Shown here piece after piece: positions 1 through 7,109 of a DNA stretch of 43,158 nucleotides. The first letter of the stretch is position 1; every line of letters begins with the position of its first letter. Under the pieces are notes generated by a model. It searched no databases and had not been told where the DNA came from. It worked only from the letters and a program-made list of their open reading frames with translations. The DNA is from JAGHEK01 sp044426235. Lineage in GTDB: Bacteria; Bacillota; Clostridia; Peptostreptococcales; Peptostreptococcaceae. The DNA lies in assembly GCA_044426235.1 (NCBI GenBank), contig JAWXUS010000015.1:1-43158 (forward strand). The letters run 5' to 3'. A program made the position numbers and the translations under genes.

Positions 1-212
1 ACAACTTCAGATACTTTTGTTTCAGTTCCCATAACTTTTCTTCTTTGAATTTCAATTTTAGCAATTTCCTTTGACGCATCATCAAGCTCTCTTGCTACTT
101 TGTCAACTTTCATAGGGTCATTTCCGATTAAAAACTCATATTGATCATCAAGAAGTTTTAAAAGTTCTTCAAAAAGCTTTTTTTGTTTTATGATTATATC
201 TTTTATATCCAT
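1..212 (-). CDS. flgN: FlgN-like flagellar export chaperone (3' end outside window)
   Basis: Only the first 70 codons are visible; the gene runs off the left edge. It begins MDIKDIIIKQKKLFEELL and continues as an uninterrupted charged helix, which is how FlgN-family chaperones start (they hold the hook-filament junction proteins before type III export). The ATG at 212 has a GGTGAG-type ribosome site and lies 8 nt after the fliN stop, so it is the third gene of a yaaR-fliN-flgN unit. The FlgN assignment rests on helical character, the ELLKLLDDQYEFLIGND opening and flagellar context, not on a diagnostic motif. Another small helical flagellar protein is possible. Confidence 0.6.
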   Translation of the reverse strand, partial: MDIKDIIIKQKKLFEELLKLLDDQYEFLIGNDPMKVDKVARELDDASKEIAKIEIQRRKVMGTETKVSEV

Positions 213-220
213 AAACTCAC

Positions 221-529
221 CTACTCCATATTTATATTTGAAAGTCTAATAGCTAATTTATTATCGATTATTATACTTTCTCCACTAGCAATTTTTTTAC
301 CATTAACATTTATATCAAGACCTTCCTCAACGTGTTTATCAAGGACTATAACGTCGCCCTCTTTTAAATTTATAATTCTTGATATTTTTTCTCTTGTAGA
401 TCCCATTTCAACACTTATTTCAAGTTTAGATTGCATAACGTCTTCGACTGCATTTATTTCTTCTGTTTGACCTTGATTTAATTGTCCAAATTCGGGAGTA
501 TAAATACTTTCATTTTCTTGAGTTGCCAT
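221..529 (-). CDS. fliN: Flagellar motor switch protein FliN (SpoA domain)
   Basis: 102 residues. After a loose 30-residue N-terminus comes a SpoA/SPOA fold, roughly residues 33-100. It carries the family signature: a short helix-strand with LEISVEMG, the region around LKEGDVIVLD, then GLDINVNGKKIASGE. FliN forms the lower C-ring of the flagellar motor, where phospho-CheY (or CheC-type phosphatases) acts in Firmicutes. The length fits a simple FliN rather than the longer FliY that has CheC-like phosphatase motifs. The Shine-Dalgarno AAGGAGG overlaps the yaaR stop codon, so translation of the two is probably coupled. Confidence 0.9.
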   Translation of the reverse strand: MATQENESIYTPEFGQLNQGQTEEINAVEDVMQSKLEISVEMGSTREKISRIINLKEGDVIVLDKHVEEGLDINVNGKKIASGESIIIDNKLAIRLSNINME

Positions 530-540
530 ATTTTACCTCC

Positions 541-963
541 TTACAGATATAAATCTATTAAAAGACCATTGATTTCTTCTACCTTTGATGCTATATCTAA
601 ATTTTCTTTTTGCTCATATAAAAAATCTCTTGTCATCTCTTCTAATTTATCATTAACAGTTTTTACAGTCGTATAATAATTTCCCTCCCAAAAACTTGAG
701 TTTTTATCTAAACTATACGCATAATCAACTACTGATTTTAAATATCCCTTAATAGCCTTTTTGTATGATGCTACATCTGAAAAATTTTGAGTATTAGATA
801 ACCTATCCCCTATACTTCTAATCTCTTTTAAATAATCATCTAATTCTTCTTTACTTTTTTTTATATTTATTTTATCAAAACTCTCTAAAAATTCTGTTTT
901 TACTCGCTCACTTTTAGTTTCTAGATTGTTTATATTTTTATTATTTACGTTTTGTATTCTCAT
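541..963 (-). CDS. yaaR: YaaR-family protein (DUF327)
   Basis: 140 residues, mostly helical. It matches my memory of Bacillus YaaR in length and layout: a disordered polar start, a central segment around YKKAIKGYLKSVVDYAYSL, and the terminal EINGLLIDLYL that closes the family. The biochemical role is unknown. In Bacillus the gene sits near recR and the replication region, but here it is the first gene of a unit with fliN and flgN. That placement suggests a motility link; this is inference from neighbourhood only. Start is the ATG at 963 with AGAGGT upstream. The cheV terminator ends about 65 nt before it. Confidence 0.75.
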   Translation of the reverse strand: MRIQNVNNKNINNLETKSERVKTEFLESFDKINIKKSKEELDDYLKEIRSIGDRLSNTQNFSDVASYKKAIKGYLKSVVDYAYSLDKNSSFWEGNYYTTVKTVNDKLEEMTRDFLYEQKENLDIASKVEEINGLLIDLYL

Positions 964-1029
964 ACACTACCTCTAGCTTTCTTATAAAAATTAATACGAC
1001 AAATAATATTAACTCTACAATTTATAACT

Positions 1030-1066
1030 AAAAAATCTTAATATATATATTTTACCAAGATTTTTT
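1030..1066. terminator. Bidirectional terminator between cheV and yaaR
   Basis: AAAAAATCTT (1030-1039) pairs with AAGATTTTTT (1057-1066) across a 17-base AT-rich loop, with runs of A and T on both sides. On the minus strand it follows cheV by 45 nt, making cheV monocistronic and separating it from yaaR-fliN-flgN. Confidence 0.7.
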
Positions 1067-1110
1067 AATTAGTAAATATTAAAATATTAGAAATAAAGTT
1101 ATTTTAAGGA

Positions 1111-2031
1111 TTATATAATAAATTTATCTATAAGATTTACAAGTTCTGCAATTTCAGGTTTAGTAATTTGAGCATCTGCTCCTAATTCTTCACCTTTTCT
1201 TCTCATTTCATCACTTATTAATGAAGAGAATAATATTACTGGTATATGTTTAGTTTCTGGACTTTCTTTTACAAGTTTAGTAAGTCTATGTCCGTCCATT
1301 AAAGGCATTTCAATATCTGATACTAAACATGCTATATGATCTTCAATTCTATCTCCACTAGACGTTGCATCTTGAATGTAACTCCAAGCCTCTTGACCAT
1401 TATCAGTTCTTATTACATTTTTATATCCTGCACCGTGAAGACAATCTATTATAAGTTTTGCAAGTAACATAGAGTCTTCTGCAACTAATATTGGCTTTGT
1501 TGACTCTGTACGTTTACCCATTTTCTCTATCGATTCATATTGAATACTAGATTCTGGACTTACTTCTGCAACTATCTTTTCAAAATCAAGTATTGTTATT
1601 AACCTTTTATTAAAGTCTGCTATTCCTGTTGCTGCTCCTTCATCTCCACCATAGATTACTCTATTTGGTTTTTTAATGTCTTGCCAAGAAACACGTGCAA
1701 TCCCAATTACACTATCAACTCTAAATGCAAAGTTTAATTTATTAAAATGTGTAGCTATAAAAATAGCTTTTTCTGTATTTTCTCTTTCAAGACCTAAATA
1801 TTTTGCAAGATCTATTATAGTTATTATTTCATCTCTTGGTTTAAATATTCCCTCAACCATTTCGTGTGAATTTGGCATTTTCTTTACTTCATCAATCATC
1901 ATTATTTCTTTTACTTTAGCAACATTTATACCAAATGTTTCGCCTGCAATAACAAATTCCATAAGTTCAAGTTCATTAGTACCTGACTCTAGAAGTATTT
2001 TCGTTTTACCTTGACTCTCAGAAAAATCCAT
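1111..2031 (-). CDS. cheV: Chemotaxis coupling protein CheV (CheW + receiver)
   Basis: 306 residues. A CheW-like coupling domain (about 22-160) is followed by a response-regulator receiver (about 178-306). The receiver has the acidic pair E185-D186, the phospho-acceptor D239 in LVSDIEMPLMDG and the conserved K291. CheV couples receptors to CheA and, when phosphorylated, dampens kinase activity; it is one of the three adaptation routes in Bacillus-type chemotaxis. It has its own promoter and terminator and is separated from the main che operon by two unrelated genes. ATG at 2031 follows GGAGG at good spacing. Confidence 0.96.
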   Translation of the reverse strand: MDFSESQGKTKILLESGTNELELMEFVIAGETFGINVAKVKEIMMIDEVKKMPNSHEMVEGIFKPRDEIITIIDLAKYLGLERENTEKAIFIATHFNKLNFAFRVDSVIGIARVSWQDIKKPNRVIYGGDEGAATGIADFNKRLITILDFEKIVAEVSPESSIQYESIEKMGKRTESTKPILVAEDSMLLAKLIIDCLHGAGYKNVIRTDNGQEAWSYIQDATSSGDRIEDHIACLVSDIEMPLMDGHRLTKLVKESPETKHIPVILFSSLISDEMRRKGEELGADAQITKPEIAELVNLIDKFII

Positions 2032-2078
2032 TTATATTCCTCCTAATTTTATCACTTATATATTAAACCATCTCTACT

Positions 2079-2107
2079 ATATTAATACGTTTCCAATTTT
2101 TTTTCAA
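2079..2107 (-). promoter_or_regulatory. SigA-type promoter of cheV
   Basis: Minus-strand TTGAAA (2107-2102) and TAATAT (2084-2079) separated by 17 nt, leaving about a 40-nt leader before the cheV start codon. Four or more of six bases match in each box. No SigD-like GCCGATAT box is visible. Confidence 0.5.
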
Positions 2108-2200
2108 TATATTTAATAATACGACTAAATTTTTGTTAACTATATAATTTTATTCTATTTTTTTTAGATTTTTTTAGAATAAATATTTTCACTTATTATA

Positions 2201-2229
2201 TATACATTTTAAAATACATATGCTAAAAT
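2201..2229 (+). promoter_or_regulatory. SigA-type extended -10 promoter of the NlpC/P60 gene
   Basis: TATACA (2201-2206), 17 nt, TAAAAT (2224-2229) preceded by TGC, giving an extended -10. The start codon lies 36 nt downstream. Confidence 0.55.
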
Positions 2230-2265
2230 ATCAAATGTGATACACAAATTTTGGGGAGGTGTCTT

Positions 2266-2976
2266 ATGATAATAGATAATAATTACACATCGTATGATGC
2301 AATTAGTGCGATTTCTAATACTAATAGTTCTACTAATACTTTTAATTTATTAATGAATACTTTAGATAAATTAGCAGATTGTGGTTCTACTTGTCAAACT
2401 AATAATACAGACATAAATATTGGAACTGTTAGTTTAGATCAACTTAACAACACAGTTTCTTTAGATGATATAAGTTTTAATTTTGGAAACAGAAATATTA
2501 ATATCGGAAATATCACTATAAGTAATTCAAATAATGTTGTTGATAACACAATAATAGATACTAATAATAATGTAACTACTGATAATATAGTTGATACTAC
2601 ATCACAAAAAGTTCAAGAATTACTTGATTTAGCACACGAGCAACTTGGAAAAACTTATACTTGGGGCGGAAATGGACCTAGCACTTTTGACTGTTCAGGA
2701 CTTGCTAAGTATTTATATAGCCAAGTTTTTGATATAGATCTTCCAAGAGTATCTTATGATCAAGCAATATTTGGAGAACAAATAAATAAAGAAGATTTAC
2801 AACCTGGAGATTTACTATTCTTTGATACTAAAAATGCAGGAAGAGTTTCTCACGTTGGAATATATACTGGAAATGATGAATTTATACATGCTGCAAATTC
2901 TTCAAGCGGTGTTATAAAATCAAGTCTTAGTGGATACTACGAAACAAAATATATAAATGCTACTAGACCATACTAA
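2266..2976 (+). CDS. NlpC/P60 cell-wall hydrolase without a signal peptide
   Basis: 236 residues from the ATG at 2266, chosen because GGGGAGGTG precedes it; an in-frame TTG at 2251 sits on the ribosome site itself. Residues about 113-236 form an NlpC/P60 papain-like domain with catalytic Cys143 (FDCSG), His196 (SHVGIY) and a third polar residue, His208 (FIHAA). The family cleaves peptide stems of peptidoglycan, typically D-gamma-glutamyl-diaminopimelate. The N-terminal 112 residues are rich in Asn, Thr, Ser and Ile, contain short repeats (TVSLD twice, NINIG), and show no hydrophobic signal segment, SH3 or LysM domain. It is the only plus-strand gene in a flagellar/chemotaxis block. Route to the wall is unclear: flagellar type III export, lysis release or spore-specific use are all open. 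Confidence 0.85.
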   Translation: MIIDNNYTSYDAISAISNTNSSTNTFNLLMNTLDKLADCGSTCQTNNTDINIGTVSLDQLNNTVSLDDISFNFGNRNINIGNITISNSNNVVDNTIIDTNNNVTTDNIVDTTSQKVQELLDLAHEQLGKTYTWGGNGPSTFDCSGLAKYLYSQVFDIDLPRVSYDQAIFGEQINKEDLQPGDLLFFDTKNAGRVSHVGIYTGNDEFIHAANSSSGVIKSSLSGYYETKYINATRPY

Positions 2977-3007
2977 AAAAAGCTATCTTATAAAAGATAG
3001 CTTTTTT
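2976..3007. terminator. Bidirectional terminator shared by convergent genes
   Basis: AGCTATCTT (2981-2989), loop ATAA, AAGATAGCT (2994-3002), flanked by A and T runs, so it can end both the NlpC/P60 transcript (+) and the 3009-3578 transcript (-). Confidence 0.9.
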
Positions 3008-3008
3008 C

Positions 3009-3578
3009 TTATGCAAATGCATCAACTAGTGATCCTGGACTTATATTAAGTTTTACATCATTAAATCTTTGTGATGATTTTTCATAATTGTTTTTAACAT
3101 TCTCAATTGACGACATTTGCATTCTAACTACAAAATCTGATATAACACCTTTTTGAGATTGTTTTGAAACATTTTCCATAGCATTTAATATTACTTTCTT
3201 TGATTCTTCTTTACTTGGAGCATTTTCTAATTTTTCTCTTAGATCTTCTCCTTGTTCTTTAACATATTCTGCATACTTTTTTAGTTTCGGATATTTTTCA
3301 CTTAAAAAATCATCTTCTTTTTGAGATAATTTTTCTCCAAGTGCAAGTTTCATCGCTACATCATTTGGAGTTTGTGGTTTTCTTTCCTCACTCTTATGTT
3401 CTTGATTCTTCTTTTTTTGTTCATCTAATAAATGGTATTCCTCTTTTGAAGTTTCATTTATGTCTATACCATTACCTATATTTTCTTGGAATTTCTTTAT
3501 TTCATCAGTTGGCGCTATTAAGCTCCCGTGTTTGCTACTATTTACACTATAAATACTTGAACTAACGTATGAAATCAA
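3009..3578 (-). CDS. Unrecognised helical, lysine/glutamate-rich protein
   Basis: About 189 residues and not recognised. A GTG at 3587 lies inside the G-rich ribosome site, so TTG at 3578 (MISYVSSSIYSVNSS) fits spacing better. Three parts are visible: a Ser-rich start of about 25 residues without a membrane segment; a polar charged stretch (residues 40-75, many K, E, Q); and a helical region containing MKLALGEKLSQKEDDFL and a later helix around MENVSKQSQKGVISDFVVRMQM. No Cys, no enzyme motif. It lies between the chemotaxis operon and a wall hydrolase and shares a terminator with the latter. A motility-related structural or regulatory role is only a guess. Codon use looks like its neighbours. 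Confidence 0.7.
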   Translation of the reverse strand: MISYVSSSIYSVNSSKHGSLIAPTDEIKKFQENIGNGIDINETSKEEYHLLDEQKKKNQEHKSEERKPQTPNDVAMKLALGEKLSQKEDDFLSEKYPKLKKYAEYVKEQGEDLREKLENAPSKEESKKVILNAMENVSKQSQKGVISDFVVRMQMSSIENVKNNYEKSSQRFNDVKLNISPGSLVDAFA

Positions 3579-3636
3579 AGTTAACACCCCCCTATATTAT
3601 ATTTATACGGCTATTATGTATACATTTTTATCCAAT

Positions 3637-3667
3637 AAAAAAGTCTATGTTATACATAGACTTTTTT
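3637..3667 (-). terminator. Terminator of the chemotaxis operon
   Basis: AAGTCTATGT (3641-3650), 3-nt loop, ACATAGACTT (3654-3663), with A/T tracts either side. It lies just after cheY on the minus strand and closes the MCP-cheA-BCDWR-cheY unit. Confidence 0.88.
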
Positions 3668-3675
3668 GATATCTA

Positions 3676-4029
3676 TTATAATTTTGATAATTCTCCAACT
3701 ATAACTTCTTCTTTAAATGGCTTAACTATAAATCCTTTAGCTCCATTTACTATAGCTTCTTTCATCATAGCTTCTTGTCCTAATGCAGATACCATAACTA
3801 TAGTTGCATTAGGGTCTATATCCATTATTTCTTTTAATGCTTCAAGACCAGTTTTCTCAGGCATGGTTATATCCATAGTAACTATATCAGGATTTAATTC
3901 TTTGTATTTTTCAACTGCTTCATTTCCATTTCCAGCTTCTCCAACTATTTCAAATCCATGTTTTGTTATCATGTTTTTTATTGACATACGCATAAATACT
4001 GCATCATCTACTACTAATACTTTTTTCAT
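3676..4029 (-). CDS. cheY: Chemotaxis response regulator CheY
   Basis: 117 residues, a single receiver domain with nothing attached. Acidic pair D8-D9, phospho-acceptor D53 (IVTMDITMP), switch residue S81 and K103 (IVKPF) are all present. Phosphorylated by CheA, it binds the motor switch (FliM/FliN) and sets rotation bias. Last gene of the che operon, 20 nt after cheR, with GGAGG before the ATG. Ser rather than Thr at the switch position is common. Confidence 0.95.
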   Translation of the reverse strand: MKKVLVVDDAVFMRMSIKNMITKHGFEIVGEAGNGNEAVEKYKELNPDIVTMDITMPEKTGLEALKEIMDIDPNATIVMVSALGQEAMMKEAIVNGAKGFIVKPFKEEVIVGELSKL

Positions 4030-4049
4030 TTTATTACCTCCATAAATTT

Positions 4050-4856
4050 TTATTTTCTTTTATAAATAGACGGTTCTACTCTTTCAAAGCTATCAGTTAA
4101 ATTTGTTAAATTTTCTGATAATCCAATTATCAAGTATCCACCTGGTTTTAACGAATCATGTAATTTTTTACATAGTTTTTTCTTGGTAATATCGTCAAAA
4201 TATATCATTACATTTCTACAAAAAATAATGTCATATTTTGATCTTTCCCAACCAATTCCAGCATTTAAATTGAAATATTTAAATGTTATCATCTTTTTTA
4301 TAGGATCTATAACCTCGAAATTTTTACTATCGGTTTGTTTAAAATAGTTTTTTACCCAAATTGGTGGTAATTTTTCCACTTTCTCACTCGAATAAATTCC
4401 ATTTTTAGCAATCTTTAAAACATTTCTTGATATATCTGATGCATCTATTGTAACTTTAAAGTTTTTATTTGGCCCAATTGAAGATGTTGATGTCATTGCT
4501 AGACAGTAAGGTTCTTCTCCTGATGATGATGCTGCGCACCAAATTTTTATATTACTTGATGGATTAGTTCTTATTCTATTTAAAATTATTTTTTCTCTTA
4601 AAAATTTATAATGTTGCTCTTCTCTCATAAAATAGGTGAAGTTAGTAGTTAGTTTCTCAACTATTATAGCAACCATCTCTCCACTTTTATCTTTAAGTAA
4701 TGCATCTATATAACTTGAAAAATCAGTAAATCCCATTCTCTTAACAACAAGTGCTAATCTAGTTTCTATTAATTTTTCTTTTTTTTCAAGATTTATTCCA
4801 TAATTATTATACATAAAAGTCTTTAGTCTTGTAAAGTCTCTATTCGTTAATTTCAT
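4050..4856 (-). CDS. cheR: Chemoreceptor glutamate methyltransferase CheR
   Basis: 268 residues: a helical N-terminal domain (about 1-75) and a SAM-dependent methyltransferase domain. The SAM loop reads WCAASSSGEEPYCLAM (residues 106-121), where most homologues have ACSTGEE, and the late motif FCRNVMIYFD is near residue 215. It methylates glutamates on MCPs for adaptation and opposes CheB. The start overlaps the cheW end by 17 nt, with GAGGAA inside the cheW coding sequence, indicating coupled translation. Confidence 0.96.
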   Translation of the reverse strand: MKLTNRDFTRLKTFMYNNYGINLEKKEKLIETRLALVVKRMGFTDFSSYIDALLKDKSGEMVAIIVEKLTTNFTYFMREEQHYKFLREKIILNRIRTNPSSNIKIWCAASSSGEEPYCLAMTSTSSIGPNKNFKVTIDASDISRNVLKIAKNGIYSSEKVEKLPPIWVKNYFKQTDSKNFEVIDPIKKMITFKYFNLNAGIGWERSKYDIIFCRNVMIYFDDITKKKLCKKLHDSLKPGGYLIIGLSENLTNLTDSFERVEPSIYKRK

Positions 4857-5325
4857 TTTTAAATTCCTCTGAAATACGTATTAATGAATCACAATCTAAT
4901 ATTAATTGTGTTTCTCCATTTATTTCGCTAACACTTTTAATAAAGTTTTTATCTATCTCAGATGCCTTTGTTGAATCCATTTTCATACTTTGTTCTGGAA
5001 GTATAGTTATCACTTCACTTACAGAATCAACTATAAGACCCACTTTATCATCTTTATTTTCTATTATTATTATGCAGGTTCTTTCGTTATATTCCATACG
5101 GTTTATTCCAAATCTCATTCTTGCATCTATTATTGGTATTATTGTACTTCTTAAATTTATGATTCCGTTTATATATTTTGGTATAAATGGTACTGTAGTT
5201 ATCTTAGATAATCCAACTATTTCTATTATATATTTAGACGATAGTGCATACTTTTGATTATTTATTATAAATATCATATATAAATCATCTATCGTATCAA
5301 CATTTCCTTCTATTTGTTCATTCAT
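4840..5325 (-). CDS. cheW: Chemotaxis adaptor CheW
   Basis: 161 residues forming one CheW domain: MIFIINNQKYALSS, the loop with INGIINLRSTIIPIIDAR, and GLIVDSVSEVI. It links MCP signalling tips to CheA P5. It has a relatively long N-terminal extension with EGNVDTIDD. It lies between cheD and cheR, with AAAGGTGG before the ATG. Confidence 0.95.
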   Translation of the reverse strand: MNEQIEGNVDTIDDLYMIFIINNQKYALSSKYIIEIVGLSKITTVPFIPKYINGIINLRSTIIPIIDARMRFGINRMEYNERTCIIIIENKDDKVGLIVDSVSEVITILPEQSMKMDSTKASEIDKNFIKSVSEINGETQLILDCDSLIRISEEFKNEINE

Positions 5326-5339
5326 AAAGACACCACCTT

Positions 5340-5831
5340 TTATATGAATTTTTCTATTTTTCCAACGCTCTTTACTTTTAACTTATTGTTTTCTGTATCA
5401 AACATTATAGTTCTACCATAATTACCCAATACATCTTCAGATACAATCGGTATTCTATGTTTTCTTAAATATTCTTTACATACATTAACATTTTTTTCAC
5501 CAATTGTGAATATATTTTTTTGCTTAACATCTTTTGAAAAATTAAACATATGTGCACCACCAGCAATCTTAGCTTTCATAAGTCTTGGATTAGCACCTTT
5601 TTTCTTTAGTTCTTCAACTAAAAATGTTATAGCAGTATCTGCATATTTGGCCTTGTTTACGAGTTTTTTATCAAGTGATGAATCAGATAATAATACGTGT
5701 ACAAGACCTGCCACTTTATTTATCTCATCATAAATTACTACTCCACAGCAAGAACCAAGACCTACAGTTGTTATTTTGTCTGGAAATTTAACTATATTAT
5801 AGTCTGCTATTCCAACACTTATATTTTTCAT
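5340..5831 (-). CDS. cheD: Chemoreceptor glutamine deamidase CheD
   Basis: 163 residues. The Cys-His-Thr catalytic set of CheD is visible: Cys28 in GLGSCCGV, His45 in AGLVHVLL and Thr66 in YADTAI, plus the later GGAHMF. In Firmicutes CheD deamidates receptor glutamines and is sequestered by CheC, whose gene lies immediately upstream (9 nt). The double Cys in the active-site loop differs from the more usual GSCV. ATG at 5831 has a weak AGG ribosome site, suggesting dependence on upstream translation. Confidence 0.95.
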   Translation of the reverse strand: MKNISVGIADYNIVKFPDKITTVGLGSCCGVVIYDEINKVAGLVHVLLSDSSLDKKLVNKAKYADTAITFLVEELKKKGANPRLMKAKIAGGAHMFNFSKDVKQKNIFTIGEKNVNVCKEYLRKHRIPIVSEDVLGNYGRTIMFDTENNKLKVKSVGKIEKFI

Positions 5832-5840
5832 AGTATAAAC

Positions 5841-6449
5841 CTATGCCATTCCTAATTTTTCAAGCACCTTTGCACAAGATTCAAGTTCTGGCATAAAGTA
5901 ATATTTCCCTTTAACTTCTTGATCCATAGTGAAAAAGTCTGTTTCTATGCAAATTGCAGAATCTGCAACTGGTCCATAAAGAGAAATCGGAAGGTTCATT
6001 ATAGCAGTTATCATATCTATACTGAAATATGGAACTGATTGAGTTATACTCATACTAGTCATTTCAGACATAGCATTTAAGTATGTTCCACATAATATAT
6101 TACATATCTCTCCCATTGAACTTAACTGTTGACGTATATCGTCATAATCATTTGGATCATATTTAACTGCTTGTTGAGTTATTCTAGTTAAAAGATTAAA
6201 TGCAGCCTCAACTTTCATAACTATCATTATAAATCCATCTATATCTCCACTTAATTGAAGAACATTCCCAACAACAACTTCTTCTGGCGAATCATATTCA
6301 TCTGTAATACTTGAGAAGTTTACCATATCACTTTTTGGTATCCCAATATCAACCATCTCATCTATCATTTTAGATAAAGAGTTTGATGCATTTCCAGAAC
6401 CAATATTACTTATCTCTTTAAATATACTTATCTTTTCGTTGTCTAACAT
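5841..6449 (-). CDS. cheC: CheY-P phosphatase CheC
   Basis: About 202 residues from ATG 6449 (an in-frame GTG at 6467 has no ribosome site, whereas AGTAGG precedes the ATG). Two phosphatase signatures are present: EISNIGSGNA near residues 12-21 and EICNILCGTYLNA near residue 110. That two-site arrangement is typical of CheC, not CheX. It removes phosphate from CheY and binds CheD, giving the CheC-CheD-CheYp adaptation loop known in Bacillus. It sits between cheB and cheD in the operon. Confidence 0.94.
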   Translation of the reverse strand: MLDNEKISIFKEISNIGSGNASNSLSKMIDEMVDIGIPKSDMVNFSSITDEYDSPEEVVVGNVLQLSGDIDGFIMIVMKVEAAFNLLTRITQQAVKYDPNDYDDIRQQLSSMGEICNILCGTYLNAMSEMTSMSITQSVPYFSIDMITAIMNLPISLYGPVADSAICIETDFFTMDQEVKGKYYFMPELESCAKVLEKLGMA

Positions 6450-6466
6450 TCTTATACCTACTTTCA

Positions 6467-7093
6467 CTATTTTTTCAGATTTGCCAAAATTATCTCAGCA
6501 ACTGACTCTAATGGCACCTCTTTTATTACAGCTCCAATTTTTTTAGAAACCATTGGCATTCCATATACAACACAAGTTTCTTTATTTTGACCTATAGTAA
6601 ATCCACCACTTTCCCTTATACTTAAAAGTCCTTTAGCTCCATCATATCCCATACCCGTTAATATAACAGCTATTGCACTATCTTTTGCACATTTGGCAAC
6701 TGAATCAAATAAATAATCAACTGATGGACAATGTCCACTTATTTTTTCACCATTTGCAACAATTAAACTAAACCTTGTTCCAACTTGCTTTATACTCATT
6801 TGTTTTGCACCTGGTGCTAGATACGCACATCCATTTTTTAATATCATATCATTTTCACCTTCAAAAACTGAAATACTGCAACTTTTATTTAGTCTTTCTG
6901 CATATTTCGTAGTAAAAACAGGTGGCATATGTTGTGTTATTACTATTGGCGGAAGACCTCTTGGAAGTTTTTTAAGTACTTTTTCAACTGCCTCAACTCC
7001 TCCCATAGATGCTCCAATAGCTATTACTCTTGTCTTAGTTAATGGTTTCACTCTACTATAATCTTTTTCAATATAATCTTGGTTCTCTACCAT
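6467..7093 (-). CDS. cheB: CheB methylesterase domain protein without receiver domain
   Basis: 208 residues, against about 350 for ordinary CheB. The catalytic domain is complete: Ser29 in IGASMGG, His55 in TQHMPP and Asp151 in GMGYDGA. It removes methyl groups from MCP glutamates (and may deamidate). The usual N-terminal receiver, which holds the esterase in check until phosphorylated by CheA, is absent. Only about 20 polar residues precede the catalytic fold. There is no room for a lost receiver, since cheA ends 16 nt upstream and the ATG has its own AAGGATG site. Activity must therefore be constitutive or controlled another way. Confidence 0.93.
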   Translation of the reverse strand: MVENQDYIEKDYSRVKPLTKTRVIAIGASMGGVEAVEKVLKKLPRGLPPIVITQHMPPVFTTKYAERLNKSCSISVFEGENDMILKNGCAYLAPGAKQMSIKQVGTRFSLIVANGEKISGHCPSVDYLFDSVAKCAKDSAIAVILTGMGYDGAKGLLSIRESGGFTIGQNKETCVVYGMPMVSKKIGAVIKEVPLESVAEIILANLKK

Positions 7094-7109
7094 AGAACAT
7101 CCTTGCTCC

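Noticed and set aside
995..1005. TTTGTCGTA upstream of yaaR resembling a Spo0A box.
   Set aside because: One core mismatch (TGTCGTA instead of TGTCGAA) and no supporting promoter; too weak to call.
2117..2126. TAATACGACT, identical to the start of a T7 promoter; TAATACGAC also occurs at 992-1000.
   Set aside because: Only 10 bases match, the rest is unlike T7, and no phage genes are near. The shared 9-mer upstream of yaaR and cheV could be chance in AT-rich DNA.
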